Assembly: GCA_963784195.1 (NCBI GenBank)
Contig: CAWARA010000009.1
Location: forward strand, 124,001-188,000
Direction of reading: 5' to 3'
Origin: CAVQAH01 sp963784195
GTDB taxonomy: Bacteria > Acidobacteriota > Vicinamibacteria > Vicinamibacterales > 2-12-FULL-66-21
DNA length: 64,000 nucleotides
Made by a program: the position numbers and the translations under genes. Below the pieces are notes generated by a model that did no database searches, was not told where the DNA came from, and was given only the letters and a program-made list of their open reading frames with translations. This document shows positions 43,408-52,293 of the stretch, piece after piece (position 1 is the first letter of the stretch; the number at the start of each line of letters is the position of its first letter).

Positions 43408-45622
43408 CTACCTGACGGGTTTCAGCAGCAGAAAGCCCAGAGGCGGCAGCGTCAGGGTCAATGACGCGGGGTGGCCGTGCGACGGGATGTCGACGGACGC
43501 CACGCTGCCTCCGTTGCCGATGTTGCTGCCGCCGTAGGCCTCGGCGTCGCTGTTCAGAAGCTCGACGTACGAGCACGCAACGGGGACACCGATGCGATAA
43601 CCGTTCGCGCGGCACCGGCGTGAAGTTGAGCAGGGCCACGACGAAGTCGTCGGGATTCCGCGCGCGGCGGATGAACGATACGACGCTGTTCTCGCTGTCG
43701 TTGCAATCGATCCACTCGAAGCCGAGCTGCTCGAAATCCACCTGGTGAAGCGCCGGCTCCGATGTGTAGGTCCGGTTCAGATCTTCGACGAACTGCGAGA
43801 GCCCTGCGTGGAGCGGCTCGTTGAGCAGGTGCCAGTCGAGGCTCGCGTCGTAGTTCCACTCGCGACGCTGGCCGAACTCGCACCCCATGAACATCAGTTT
43901 CTTTCCCGGATGCGCGTACATGTAGCCGTACAGTGCGCGCAGTGTCGCCACTTTCTGCCAGTCGTCGCCAGGGATCTTGTTGAACATCGATCCCTTGCCG
44001 TGGACCACCTCGTCATGCGAGAACGGCAGGATGAAGTTCTCGCTGAAGGCATACAGCAGCGCGAACGTGATGTGGCGGTGTTCCCAGCGCCGGAACACGG
44101 CATCCTTGCGGATGTACTCGAGGATGTCGTTCATCCATCCCATGTTCCACTTGTACGTGAAGCCCAGCCCCCCGACGTAGGTCGGCCTGCTCACCGACGG
44201 CCACGACGTCGATTCCTCGGCCACGGAGATAGAGCCGCCGGCTTCATGGTGCGTGAGCGTGTTCAGGCGGCGGAGGAAATCAATCGCCTCCAGGTTCTCG
44301 CGGCCGCCGTACCGATTGGCGACCCACTGCCCCATGTCGCGTGAATAGTCGAGATACAGCATCGACGCCACCGCGTCGACCCGGAGGCCATCGACGTGAT
44401 ACTCCTGCAGCCAGAACAACGCGTTGGCCAGCAGGAAATTGCGCACCTCGTTGCGGCCGTAGTTGAAAATCAGCGTGCCCCAGTCCCGGTGCTCGCCCTG
44501 CCGGGGATCCATGTGCTCGTAGAGCGCCGTTCCATCGAAACGCGCGAGGCCGTGCGCATCCTTTGGAAAGTGGCCCGGCACCCAGTCGAGGATCACGGCG
44601 ACGTTCTGCTGGTGACACGCGTCGACGAACGCCTTGAAATCCGCCGGTGCGCCGAAACGGCTGGTTGGCGCGTAGAAGCCGGTCACCTGGTATCCCCACG
44701 AGCCCGAGTACGGGTGCTCCATGACGGGCAGCAGCTCGATGTGGGTATAGCCCATCTTCTTGACGTAAGGAATCAACCGCTCTGCAAGCTCGCGATAGCT
44801 GAGATACCGCGAGCCGTCGGCGCCTGACCTCGCCCACGATCCGAGATGGACCTCGTACGCGGCGACCGGACGGTCGAACCATGACCCCATCGCCACCCTG
44901 GCACCCATCCATCCGGCGTCGTTCCACTCGTAGTCGGTAACGCTGACGATGGACGCCGAGAGCGGAGGAACCTCGAAGGCAAGGCCGTAAGGATCGGCCT
45001 TCAGCAGCAGCTCGCCGTGTGGCGCACGCAACTCGAACTTGTAGCGGTGACCGGCCGCGGCGGCCGGCACGAAGATCTCCCAGACGCCGCTCGCGCCAAG
45101 GCGGCGCATCACGTGGGTGCGTCCGTCCCACGCATTGAAGTCGCCGACCACGCTGACGCGTGTGGCGTTCGGAGCCCAGATCCCGAAATGCACGCCCGCC
45201 GAGTCGCCGACCTTCATCACGTGCGCGCCCAGCCGATCGTAGATGCGCGTGTGGTTGCCCTCTCCGAAGAGATACAGGTCGTAGTCGGAGATCACACGGC
45301 CGAACCGATACGGATCGTCGACGATCGACGTGTGGCCGTCCGGCGTAGTGACGTGCAGACGATAGTCTGGAATTCGATCGCGGCCGGGGAGGCTGGCTTC
45401 GAAAATCCCTGGGAGATGGCGGCGCGTCATCTCGACGCGATCGCCGCCGGTGATCTGGACGGAGACTCGGTCGGCCAGCGGCTGGATCGTCCGGATGATC
45501 AGCCGGCCGCTCTCGAGGTGCGGACCGAGAATCGCAAAAGGATCGCTCTCGATCGCGCTGGTCAGACAGCCTCCTCGCGAGGACGAGTCTCCGGCTGGCC
45601 GGCCGGATTCTGCGTCAGCCAC
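43408..45622 (-). CDS. glgB: 1,4-alpha-glucan branching enzyme, frameshifted near C-terminus
   Basis: About 730 residues after repair, GH13 subfamily 9. N-terminal CBM48 repeats (DPFAILGPHLESG; VHFGIWAPNATRVSVVGDFNAWDGRTH), catalytic barrel with EVHLGSW, DWVPGHFPKDAHGL, nucleophile Asp in DGLRVDAVASMLYLDYSR, Glu in VAEESTSWP, Asp in LPFSHDEVVHGKGS, and a C-terminal beta domain. The frame breaks near 43610 in a CGCGCG run (two bases missing); the true end is LPPLGFLLLKPVR with TAG 43408-43410. It makes alpha-1,6 branches in glycogen. Start unsure: GTG 45622 overlaps the upstream gene by 61 bases, while CTG 45565 sits a few bases after AGGAGG. Confidence 0.88.
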
Positions 45623-46122
45623 CCGTCACGCGTCGCCTCGTCGGGACGATCGCCGGGACCGCCGAGGGACGTGACGCCGGAGTACTGATAGAACGGACAC
45701 CACCCGGTAGCGCCCGAAAGCGCGACGAGCGCTCCGGCCAGTCCAAACGGAACACGCAGCGGCCGCGGAACAGACCCTGCGGCGGCAAGAAGGGCAATGC
45801 CGCTGATGGTGCGCGCGACCCGCTCGAAATCGCCGACGTTCTGGACGCCCATTCGCTCCTGCGCCTGATCCTGCGTCAGCATCTCGATCTCGATCAGCGC
45901 GCCGGTCAGCGTATCGTTGTCGGGCTCGACGAGCGCGCCGCCTCCAACGCCCAGATCGATCATCGGCGTTCGCCGCCGTCCGTCGTTCAACACCTTCGAA
46001 TCGTCGAGCGCGTCGAGGTCGTCGTCGATGTTGCGGTAGCGATACGGAACCGACAGCCGCCGCAGGTGGCGCCGGGCGCGCCGCGTGTCTTCGCACCAGT
46101 CCGTGCCGTAGATAGTGATCAT
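45562..46122 (-). CDS. Glutaredoxin-like domain fused to DUF2892 membrane segment
   Basis: 186 residues. Residues 1-75 are a glutaredoxin/thioredoxin fold with monothiol site WCEDTRR (Cys10), YRYRNIDDDLDALDD and TPMIDLGVG (cis-Pro). Residues ~95-150 resemble DUF2892/YgaP: FERVARTISGIALLAAAG, then VPFGLAGALVALSGATGWCPFYQYSGV with the paired hydrophobic helices and a Cys in GWCPFY. YgaP-type proteins are membrane sulfurtransferases or thiol relays. Here a Grx domain replaces the usual rhodanese, suggesting reduction of a membrane thiol. The last codons overlap the glgB start region; an AGGAGG inside its final codons may serve glgB. Confidence 0.8.
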   Translation of the reverse strand: MITIYGTDWCEDTRRARRHLRRLSVPYRYRNIDDDLDALDDSKVLNDGRRRTPMIDLGVGGGALVEPDNDTLTGALIEIEMLTQDQAQERMGVQNVGDFERVARTISGIALLAAAGSVPRPLRVPFGLAGALVALSGATGWCPFYQYSGVTSLGGPGDRPDEATRDGWLTQNPAGQPETRPREEAV

Positions 46123-46127
46123 GAATT

Positions 46128-46215
46128 CAGCTACCAGCTTCCAGCTACCAGCTACCAGCTTTCCGCTCCCTGCTACCAGCTCCTTTGAACCCGAGGCCTC
46201 GAGCTGGCAGCTCTC
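46128..46215. repeat. CCAGCTA/CCAGCTT word repeat
   Basis: Head-to-tail variants of GCTACCA/GCTTCCA between two genes, with GAGCTGGCAGCTCTC at the far end as a partial inverse. Same character as the other word-repeat spacers in this genome. Confidence 0.65.
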
Positions 46216-46813
46216 AGTACAGCGCCGTCAACAGGCTCGCACCGGTCAGCGCGAGCGCGAGCAGGAGCAACCATGGCGCGAAGGCCGCAGCACCCGGTTC
46301 TGGCAGCGTGACCGCCAGCGTGCGCGTGTCGGACGACCACCTCGAGATCTGTTGCCAGCCGGCAAATGCCGACCCCAGCGCGCCGATCGCGAACACCCAG
46401 CCGAAAGCGAGAAGAATCCTGGACAGGCCGTCGCGCATCCCGGGTAACCACACACCGAGCGCGGCCGAGAGCGCCCACACGCCGATGGCCATCACCGCGA
46501 CGAGCCGCAGCTGACCGAGCACGCGATCCGCCGCCTGGCGCCGTAACTCGGCCTGAAGTGCCGCCTCGGCCCGAAGTCGCTCCGCTTCAATCTGCGAGCG
46601 CTCGAGCTCGAGCCGCGTGCTGTCTCGATCGAAGGCCTCCTTCAAAGCGGCGACGACGACGCCGGCGAGACGGGCTTCGATGAGCCCGAGCGGACCTCCG
46701 CCTCCGGCCCCGGTCTGCAGGCCGGTCGGCTCGTCGCCGCGGCGCAATCGGCCGGTCATCTGCACCAGCCCGCCGAGCGTGTCCAGCACGCGCATCCATT
46801 GCGCAAAACCCAT
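46214..46813 (-). CDS. Coiled-coil membrane protein of unknown function
   Basis: 199 residues. A Gly-rich segment (GLQTGAGGGGPLG) precedes an amphipathic coiled coil (~62-98: EAFDRDSTRLELERSQIEAERLRAEAALQAELRR in part), then three hydrophobic helices (~103-122, 128-152, 178-197). The alternating Glu/Arg heptads suggest oligomerisation on the cytosolic side of the membrane. No family recognised. A palindromic repeat lies upstream. Confidence 0.7.
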   Translation of the reverse strand: MGFAQWMRVLDTLGGLVQMTGRLRRGDEPTGLQTGAGGGGPLGLIEARLAGVVVAALKEAFDRDSTRLELERSQIEAERLRAEAALQAELRRQAADRVLGQLRLVAVMAIGVWALSAALGVWLPGMRDGLSRILLAFGWVFAIGALGSAFAGWQQISRWSSDTRTLAVTLPEPGAAAFAPWLLLLALALTGASLLTALY

Positions 46814-46880
46814 CGCTTCAGCTTATGGAGAGTGGCCGGGCGGATCAAGCGCTACTGCTGCTTCCCCGGAAATGCTCTAA

Positions 46881-46971
46881 CCGTGGTCCGTGGTTCGTGG
46901 TTCGTAGCTCGTCGCTCGAAAACCTTCTCGAAACGCACTCCGAGCTACGAGCTACGGACCACGAACCACGG
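46881..46971. repeat. GTGGTTCGT-type palindromic repeat, copy d
   Basis: CGTGGTCCGTGGTTCGTGG and TAGCTCGTCGCTCG answered by CGAGCTACGAGCTACGG and ACCACGAACCACGG: near-perfect long hairpin between two minus-strand genes. Confidence 0.85.
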
Positions 46972-46985
46972 CACGCATCAGAAAT

Positions 46986-47252
46986 TTACGATTGTTGCGC
47001 GAGGATGGCGTCAACGTAGGCGGTCACGAGACCCGGCAGGTCGTCCGCCGGCCCGTACAGCGTGAACACCTTGCGAAAACGGGGGCCGGTGATCGCGAGG
47101 TCCCAGCCGTGACCGGATTGCGAACGGAAAATCGAGAGCTTCCAAAGCTCGAATGAAGGACGCCAGCGTCGGATGGCGACCCGCACCGCGGACGTCAGCT
47201 GCAGGCGGACAGCATCGTCCGACAGCTGCGGGCAGGTCACCATCACGGGCAC
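46986..47252 (-). CDS. Hypothetical protein, 88 residues
   Basis: MPVMVTCPQLSDDAVRLQLT, then AIRRWRPSFELWKLSIFRSQ and GHGWDLAITGPRFRKVFTLYGPAD followed by a C-terminal helix. The alternating beta pattern and absence of charge bias suggest a real small alpha/beta protein. I recognise no family. Start could be GTG/ATG at residue 4 (MVTCPQ). Flanked by a repeat upstream of the next gene and ~120 bases of empty DNA on the other side. Confidence 0.55.
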   Translation of the reverse strand: MPVMVTCPQLSDDAVRLQLTSAVRVAIRRWRPSFELWKLSIFRSQSGHGWDLAITGPRFRKVFTLYGPADDLPGLVTAYVDAILAQQS

Positions 47253-47371
47253 GGCAAGGCTCCGCCCTCGAAGGCTGGAAATCGATGCATCGGGTTGAGA
47301 CGCTCTACCCTAACGCGCCGGCGATGCAGTTTCAAGCTAAGCAGTATTCAGAAAAGACAGGTGTCGCAGGT

Positions 47372-48778
47372 TCAGCGGCATTCCGAACGCCGGTGCTGGA
47401 AGAGCGCGGCATTCTGCACCTGCAGCGTCATCATCTGGTTGAAGGTCGCGATGTGATCCTTTGGATCCTCGTTGTTCGAGGACACGACCCGCGCGGGCTG
47501 GGAGCCGCCGCCGACATAGCCAAGCGACCCGACGCGTTCCGCGGTTGCGCGATCGATGCCCGGCCGATGCGAGAGCGTCTGCCCGCGCGGCCCGCCGATC
47601 GCGCGCAGGCGTTCGAGCATGGCAGCGCCAACCTGGGGCTTCTGCTCGAAGACGTTGCGTTCCTCGAAGGGATCGGTATGGAGGTCATACAACTCCGGAC
47701 GCGGCGCTTCGATGACCTTGTATCGATCGGCGCGAAGGGACCGGAGGCCGGACCAGCCGAATCTTTGCGAGTACAGGGACTCCGCGTACACCTCGAGGTT
47801 GTCGTCGACGTCGGCGCGACTGAAAAAGCTGGTCAGGCTGACGCCGTCGATCTCCGGGATTGCCACCCCGAACAACTCGAGAACGGTCGGCATCAGGTCG
47901 ACCAGCCGTGTCACGGCACCGATGCGTCGCGGGAGGATTCCCGGTCCGCGAACGATGAGCGGAACGTGCAGACCCTCCTGATAGATGAAGATGCCGTGCG
48001 AGTCCTCGCCATGGTCGCCGAGGGACTCCCCGTGATCGCCGGTCACCACGATCAGCGTGTCGTCGAGGATCCGCCGCGCCTCGAGGTGCGCAATCAACCG
48101 GGAGATCTGCGTATCCTCGAAAGCGATGGCTTCGAGGTACGGATTGTCGTAGCGGCCCTGGTAGTCGGACGGGAGCTGATAGGGCCGATGGGTGTCGTAC
48201 AGATGAACCCAGGCGAAGAAGGCCGTCGGCTGCTCCGCGATCCACTTGAGCGCCTCGTCGACGACTTCGTTCGCGGGGCGTCGCGCGCGTGGGGCGCTCG
48301 AACAGCCTGCGGCGACCGCATCGTTGTAGACCACGAAGCCCTGATCGAGGCCGCGTGACGGCCCGAGAACTCCGGAGGCGACGAAAGCGCCGGTCATCAG
48401 ACCGCGGTCCCTCAACGCTTCTGCCATGGTCGTAAATTCGGGCGCGAGCGGCGTCGCCACGTTGTCGCGCAGGTTGAGACGATGCGGGTAGAGTCCGGTG
48501 AACAGCGACGCGTGCGACGGCAGCGTGAGCGGTACGGACGCGAACGCCTGTTCGAAGACCGCGCCCTCGGCCGCGATTCTGTCGAGCGCGGGCGTATCGA
48601 CGCCGCTGAACCCATAAGACGGCAGTCGATCGGCGCGCATCGTGTCCAACGTGATGAACAACAGATTTCGCGGCCTCGGCGTTCCACTGCACGCAGCAAT
48701 CACGACGGCGGCCGCTCCGGCAGCCAGAATAGCCCCCATCACGCAGGCCCGGCGGTTCTCGAGTGACATCGTCATCAT
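47372..48778 (-). CDS. Sulfatase-fold lipoprotein with Thr nucleophile position
   Basis: 468 residues. Signal peptide with lipobox (VVIAAC, Cys30). Alkaline-phosphatase-superfamily core: NLLFITLDTMRADRLPSYG with metal-binding Asp, then VPLTLPSHASLFTG, HLYDTHRPY, and VVTGDHGESLGDHGE with the Asp/His metal ligands. In true sulfatases the second motif is C/S-x-P-x-R; here it is Thr85-Leu-Pro87-Ser-His89. So no formylglycine can form and the Thr probably serves as nucleophile, as in phosphodiesterase or phosphoglycerol-transferase relatives. Such acidobacterial proteins are often annotated sulfatase; phosphoester or phosphonate transfer at the outer envelope is as likely. Confidence 0.88.
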   Translation of the reverse strand: MMTMSLENRRACVMGAILAAGAAAVVIAACSGTPRPRNLLFITLDTMRADRLPSYGFSGVDTPALDRIAAEGAVFEQAFASVPLTLPSHASLFTGLYPHRLNLRDNVATPLAPEFTTMAEALRDRGLMTGAFVASGVLGPSRGLDQGFVVYNDAVAAGCSSAPRARRPANEVVDEALKWIAEQPTAFFAWVHLYDTHRPYQLPSDYQGRYDNPYLEAIAFEDTQISRLIAHLEARRILDDTLIVVTGDHGESLGDHGEDSHGIFIYQEGLHVPLIVRGPGILPRRIGAVTRLVDLMPTVLELFGVAIPEIDGVSLTSFFSRADVDDNLEVYAESLYSQRFGWSGLRSLRADRYKVIEAPRPELYDLHTDPFEERNVFEQKPQVGAAMLERLRAIGGPRGQTLSHRPGIDRATAERVGSLGYVGGGSQPARVVSSNNEDPKDHIATFNQMMTLQVQNAALFQHRRSECR

Positions 48779-48784
48779 GTCTGC

Positions 48785-49888
48785 TTACCGTGGCCGCATC
48801 ACGAACGTGTGTGAAGACGAATTACAGGTCGACATGAACTGCCGGAACGGCGGCTGCGTACCGCTGAGCACGATGAAACTGCCGTTCAGGGTTCCGGCGA
48901 TTTCGCTGCCTCTGACCGTGGCGGTGACGATACCGGCGAGAGTGAAGCTGCGGGAATCGTCGATCCGCTCGACCACCTCGAACGTGTTCGGGAGGTAGTA
49001 GTAGTAGTAGAAATAGGGATCGCCTATGCGGAACACGACGGTCTCGAGCGGGTCGATCGAACCCGAGAAGCGGTCACCCATGCCCGAGAACACGATGAAG
49101 GTGGCGCCGCCCAGGGTGACATTCAGGACCTGCCCTGATTGGGTCACGTTGGCCGTATAGGTTCGCGATCGCAGCTCATTGGGGAACGTTGAAGAGCCTG
49201 CGCATGTTGACGCCTCGAGGGTCAGCGCGTAAGTGCCAGCAAGGTTCTTTCGCTCGCGCGCCGGCGCGAGTTCGAAGTTATCCGTCACGGTCGAGCCAAC
49301 ACTCAGATCCCTGAAGGTGTCGAGGTATCCCGCTTTGCTGGCCTGAATCCGCACCTCTCCAGCAACGCCGTACAAGGCGAAGCGCCCGTTGAAATCGCTC
49401 GTCGCCGACAGCCCTTCGCCAGTGCCGCGAATCACCCTCAGCGAAACACCCTGCAAAGGCAGCTCGCCTTCGGTAATCCGGCCGGACACTTTGTGGGTGC
49501 CCGCTGGGACCACGAGCACTAACCTGCCGCCGGCACGACTCTGGAATCTCGCCTGCACCGTCGCTTCGCCCACACTGACCGCCGTGGCGCGTGCATCTCC
49601 GCCGATCTGGATGACCCTGGTGCTCGAGGACGACCAGACGGCGGATGTGGTGACGTTCTCGGTCGAGCCATCAGATTTGACAGCCGTGGCCGTCAGTGGC
49701 GCCGACTCGCCGGGGGCGATCGACTCGGGCGCACTGACGTCAATGCGCAGGATGTTGGCCGGTGCCTGAAAGCCGCCACTCGGAGCCGTCGGAGACGCCG
49801 GGTTTCCGGAATCGGAGCCACAGGAGACGAGCAACAGGCCGATCAGCGCCGACGAGATCATCCGGCCGTACCGAATTTGCCTTGCCAT
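48785..49888 (-). CDS. Ig-like/carboxypeptidase-regulatory-domain lipoprotein (paralogue 1)
   Basis: 367 residues. Lipobox LLVSC after a hydrophobic stretch; linker GNPASPTAPSGG; residues ~45-125 are a BIG2-type Ig domain (IDVSAPESIAPGESAPLTATAVKSDGSTENVTT, ending ATVQARFQSRAGG). Residues 130-205 form a carboxypeptidase-regulatory-like fold (HKVSGRITEGELPLQGVSLRVIRGTGEG, FNGRFALYGVAG). A C-terminal beta domain (215-367) includes a run of six aromatic residues, YFYYYYYLP. GGGAGAG precedes the ATG. Seven bases separate its stop from the sulfatase start. It is a paralogue of the next gene upstream; surface adhesion or sensing is a guess. Confidence 0.82.
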   Translation of the reverse strand: MARQIRYGRMISSALIGLLLVSCGSDSGNPASPTAPSGGFQAPANILRIDVSAPESIAPGESAPLTATAVKSDGSTENVTTSAVWSSSSTRVIQIGGDARATAVSVGEATVQARFQSRAGGRLVLVVPAGTHKVSGRITEGELPLQGVSLRVIRGTGEGLSATSDFNGRFALYGVAGEVRIQASKAGYLDTFRDLSVGSTVTDNFELAPARERKNLAGTYALTLEASTCAGSSTFPNELRSRTYTANVTQSGQVLNVTLGGATFIVFSGMGDRFSGSIDPLETVVFRIGDPYFYYYYYLPNTFEVVERIDDSRSFTLAGIVTATVRGSEIAGTLNGSFIVLSGTQPPFRQFMSTCNSSSHTFVMRPR

Positions 49889-50070
49889 GGGAGCTCTCCC
49901 GCCAGCCAGGGAATCGTCAATCTGACGTGAGCGGATCTACCCTCAAGAACGCTGGTGCTTGCAGAACCGGACAGTCCCGTCCGGGCGTGGGCCGCCCGGC
50001 CGCCGCTGCCGGCCGCTCTGCACCCGACATGTGTGAATGCGAGAAAACGTTTCGATGCGGCTCCTGCACG

Positions 50071-51187
50071 TCATTGCCGCCGCATCACAAACCCGTGAGA
50101 AATGGACGAACAGAGCGCCGTCAGGCCGCGGAGTGGCAGCTCCGTTCCAGCCCCGATGATCAGAATGCCGCTGAGCGGGCCGGCGATCTCGGTGGTCGTG
50201 ACTCTGGCGGTGACGTTCCCGATGATCACCAAACTACTCGTGTCGTTGAGCCGTTCGATGACGGAGAACTCGTCGTAGTAGTAGAACCAATAAGGATAGA
50301 AGGAGTTTGCATCGCGGCCGATCGCGAACGTTACGGAGTCGCCGTCGATGAGGCCGAAGAAGCTGTTCCCTCCACGTCCATTGAGAAGAAAGTGACCGCC
50401 CTCCAGCTTTACGCTCAGCTGCGGGCCATCCTGCACGACGTTGGCGGTATATCTCCTGGTCTTCGCGGCATCAGGAAACGACCCGAGAGCCCAGCGATCT
50501 GCCGAACAGGGCGCGGCCGTCAACGTCAGCGCATAAATCCCGGCGAGATTGCGGAATTGTCGCGAAACTGCGATTTCGAGGCCGGCTGTCGTATTCGAGT
50601 TGACGGTAACTTCACGTTCGGTTTCGCGATACTGCTCTTTTCGGGCCCGAATGCGAACGCGTCCGGCGACACCGTAAAGCGCGAAGGCTCCCGATGCTAT
50701 CGCTTCCGGCTGTCAGGCCCTGTCCCACACCCTCGATCACCGTCAGCAGAACGCCCTCAACGGGACGTCCTTCCTCGACCACCCTTCCCGACAATTTGAA
50801 GGTGCCGGATTCCAGCGACAGAATCTGCGCCGTAACGGATCGGCCTTCGAACGTCGCCGTCACCGTCACTTCGCCTCGCGCGATGGCGAGCGCGCGGCCC
50901 GTAGCATCGACTTCGATCACCGCTGGATTCGAACTCGACCACTGAGCCGTGACGATCTCCGTGGAGCGATCGGCGTGAACGGCTGTCGCCCTCAGCTGCA
51001 CCGATTGCCCAGGGGCCAACGAGTCGGGCGCGTTGATGGTGATTTGAACGATCGCCGACGGGCTGGAAGGGCCGTTTGGCGGATTCGTGGAGCTATCGCA
51101 CGACGCGAGGACGACGGCAAGCGTCACGGCAAGCGTGACGCTGGCGTGACGCCACGATCGGCCGGTGGGACGTGAATCGGTGATCAT
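50071..51187 (-). CDS. Ig-like/carboxypeptidase-regulatory-domain lipoprotein (paralogue 2), frameshifted
   Basis: About 372 residues after repair. ATG 51185-51187 has GAGGAG six bases upstream; signal peptide and lipobox VVLASC. The domain order equals paralogue 1: BIG2-like (ITINAPDSLAPGQSVQLRATAVHADRSTEIVT), CarboxypepD_reg (FKLSGRVVEEGRPVEGVLLTVIEGVGQG) and C-terminal beta domain with the aromatic run FYPYWFYYYDEF. The frame changes at about 50697 (after TAGSDS, continuing GAFALYGVAGRVRI). The 180 bases between the two paralogues hold a small GGAC/GTCC hairpin that may end transcription. Confidence 0.8.
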
Positions 51188-51372
51188 GACAGGCTCCTCT
51201 TCCATAACGCGGGACTGGCCCAATCCGGACAAACGCTCGCTGCTCTGCTCGTTAGCGCCGCCGCATGGCGAAGGGATGAGTCCAGTTGCAGAGCGCCGTC
51301 TCAGAAAGCCTTTCCCGCTGATAAGGAGGATTCCGCGCGTCGTCGAGATAGAATGCGTGTCCGCGACGGAAC

Positions 51373-51999
51373 ATGTCAGCCAAACAACCCCCGGTGGGTG
51401 ATGGGAAGGCCGACGGCGAGCCGCGCACCGACCTGGAATCGACCGCCCATCTGATCGAGCTGGTGCGCGCCGGTGACCAGGACGCGCTGAACCGTCTGTT
51501 CGCGCTTCACCGGGATCCGCTTCGTCGCTGGACGGCAGGCCGGCTCCCGAAGTGGGCCCGCGACCTCGCTGACACGGACGATCTCGTCCAGGAAACGCTG
51601 CTCAGCACGCTCAAGAGAATCGGCGAGTTCGAGGCGCGTCACGTCGGCGCGCTCCAGGCCTACCTGCGACAGGCCATCCTGAATCGCATCCGCGACGAGC
51701 TTCGGCGCAAGGGACGGCAGCCGCCTTCAGCGAACCTCGAGTCGGTGAGCGCGGATGATGCGGCGTCGCCGCTGGAGGAAGCGATCGGCCGGGAGGCGGT
51801 CGAACGTTACGAGCGTGCGCTGGCGCGCCTCCGGCCAGAAGATCGGGAGGCGATCATCGCAAGGGTGGAGCTGGGCTACACGTACGAAGAGATGGCGCTG
51901 GCCCTGGAAAAGCCGTCAGCCGAGGCGGCGAGGAAAACGGCTCAACGCGCGCTGGTCCGGCTGGCGGCCGAGATGAAACGTGCGGACAAGGAACCCTAG
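51373..51999 (+). CDS. ECF-type RNA polymerase sigma factor
   Basis: 208 residues: sigma-70 region 2 (ELVRAGDQDALNRLFALHRDPLRRWTAGRLP...DTDDLVQETLLSTLKRIGEFE) and region 4 (LARLRPEDREAIIARVELGYTYEEMALALEKPSAEAARKTAQRALVRL) joined by a short acidic linker. A ~25-residue tail precedes region 2. No anti-sigma gene adjoins, which fits groups whose partner is a Ser/Thr kinase or cytosolic factor. Its stop shares CTAG with the convergent dodecin gene. The ~185 bases to the divergent lipoprotein gene show no clear autoregulated promoter. Confidence 0.92.
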   Translation: MSAKQPPVGDGKADGEPRTDLESTAHLIELVRAGDQDALNRLFALHRDPLRRWTAGRLPKWARDLADTDDLVQETLLSTLKRIGEFEARHVGALQAYLRQAILNRIRDELRRKGRQPPSANLESVSADDAASPLEEAIGREAVERYERALARLRPEDREAIIARVELGYTYEEMALALEKPSAEAARKTAQRALVRLAAEMKRADKEP

Positions 52000-52199
52000 T
52001 CGTCGAGAATGAACGTGACCAACATGTTCACCTGATACTCGACGATCTTGTTCTTCTCGAGGCGCACGTGCTGTTCCTTGATCCACACGCTGCGGATGTT
52101 GCGCAGCGTCTTCGATGCACGCGCGATTCCCTGCTGAATTGCATCCTCGAAGCTCTTCGTCGACGTCGAGCTGAGCTCAGACACCTTCGCTACAGACAT
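51996..52199 (-). CDS. Dodecin (flavin-storage protein)
   Basis: 67 residues, the standard dodecin length: MSVAKVSELSSTSTKSFEDAI, TLRNIRSVWIKEQHVRLEKNKIVEYQVNMLVTFILDD. Trp39 is in position to stack with flavin in the dodecameric hollow sphere, and the Gln (EYQVN) that contacts flavin is present. It buffers riboflavin, FMN or FAD in the cytosol. The last four bases overlap the sigma-factor stop in antisense. Confidence 0.95.
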   Translation of the reverse strand: MSVAKVSELSSTSTKSFEDAIQQGIARASKTLRNIRSVWIKEQHVRLEKNKIVEYQVNMLVTFILDD

Positions 52200-52293
52200 G
52201 GCACCTCCTGCCGCGACAGATTGGCTGTCACTCTGACGATTCTGTCAACGCCGGCAGGTGGATATCAACGATAACCCGTCAGACACGCACGGC

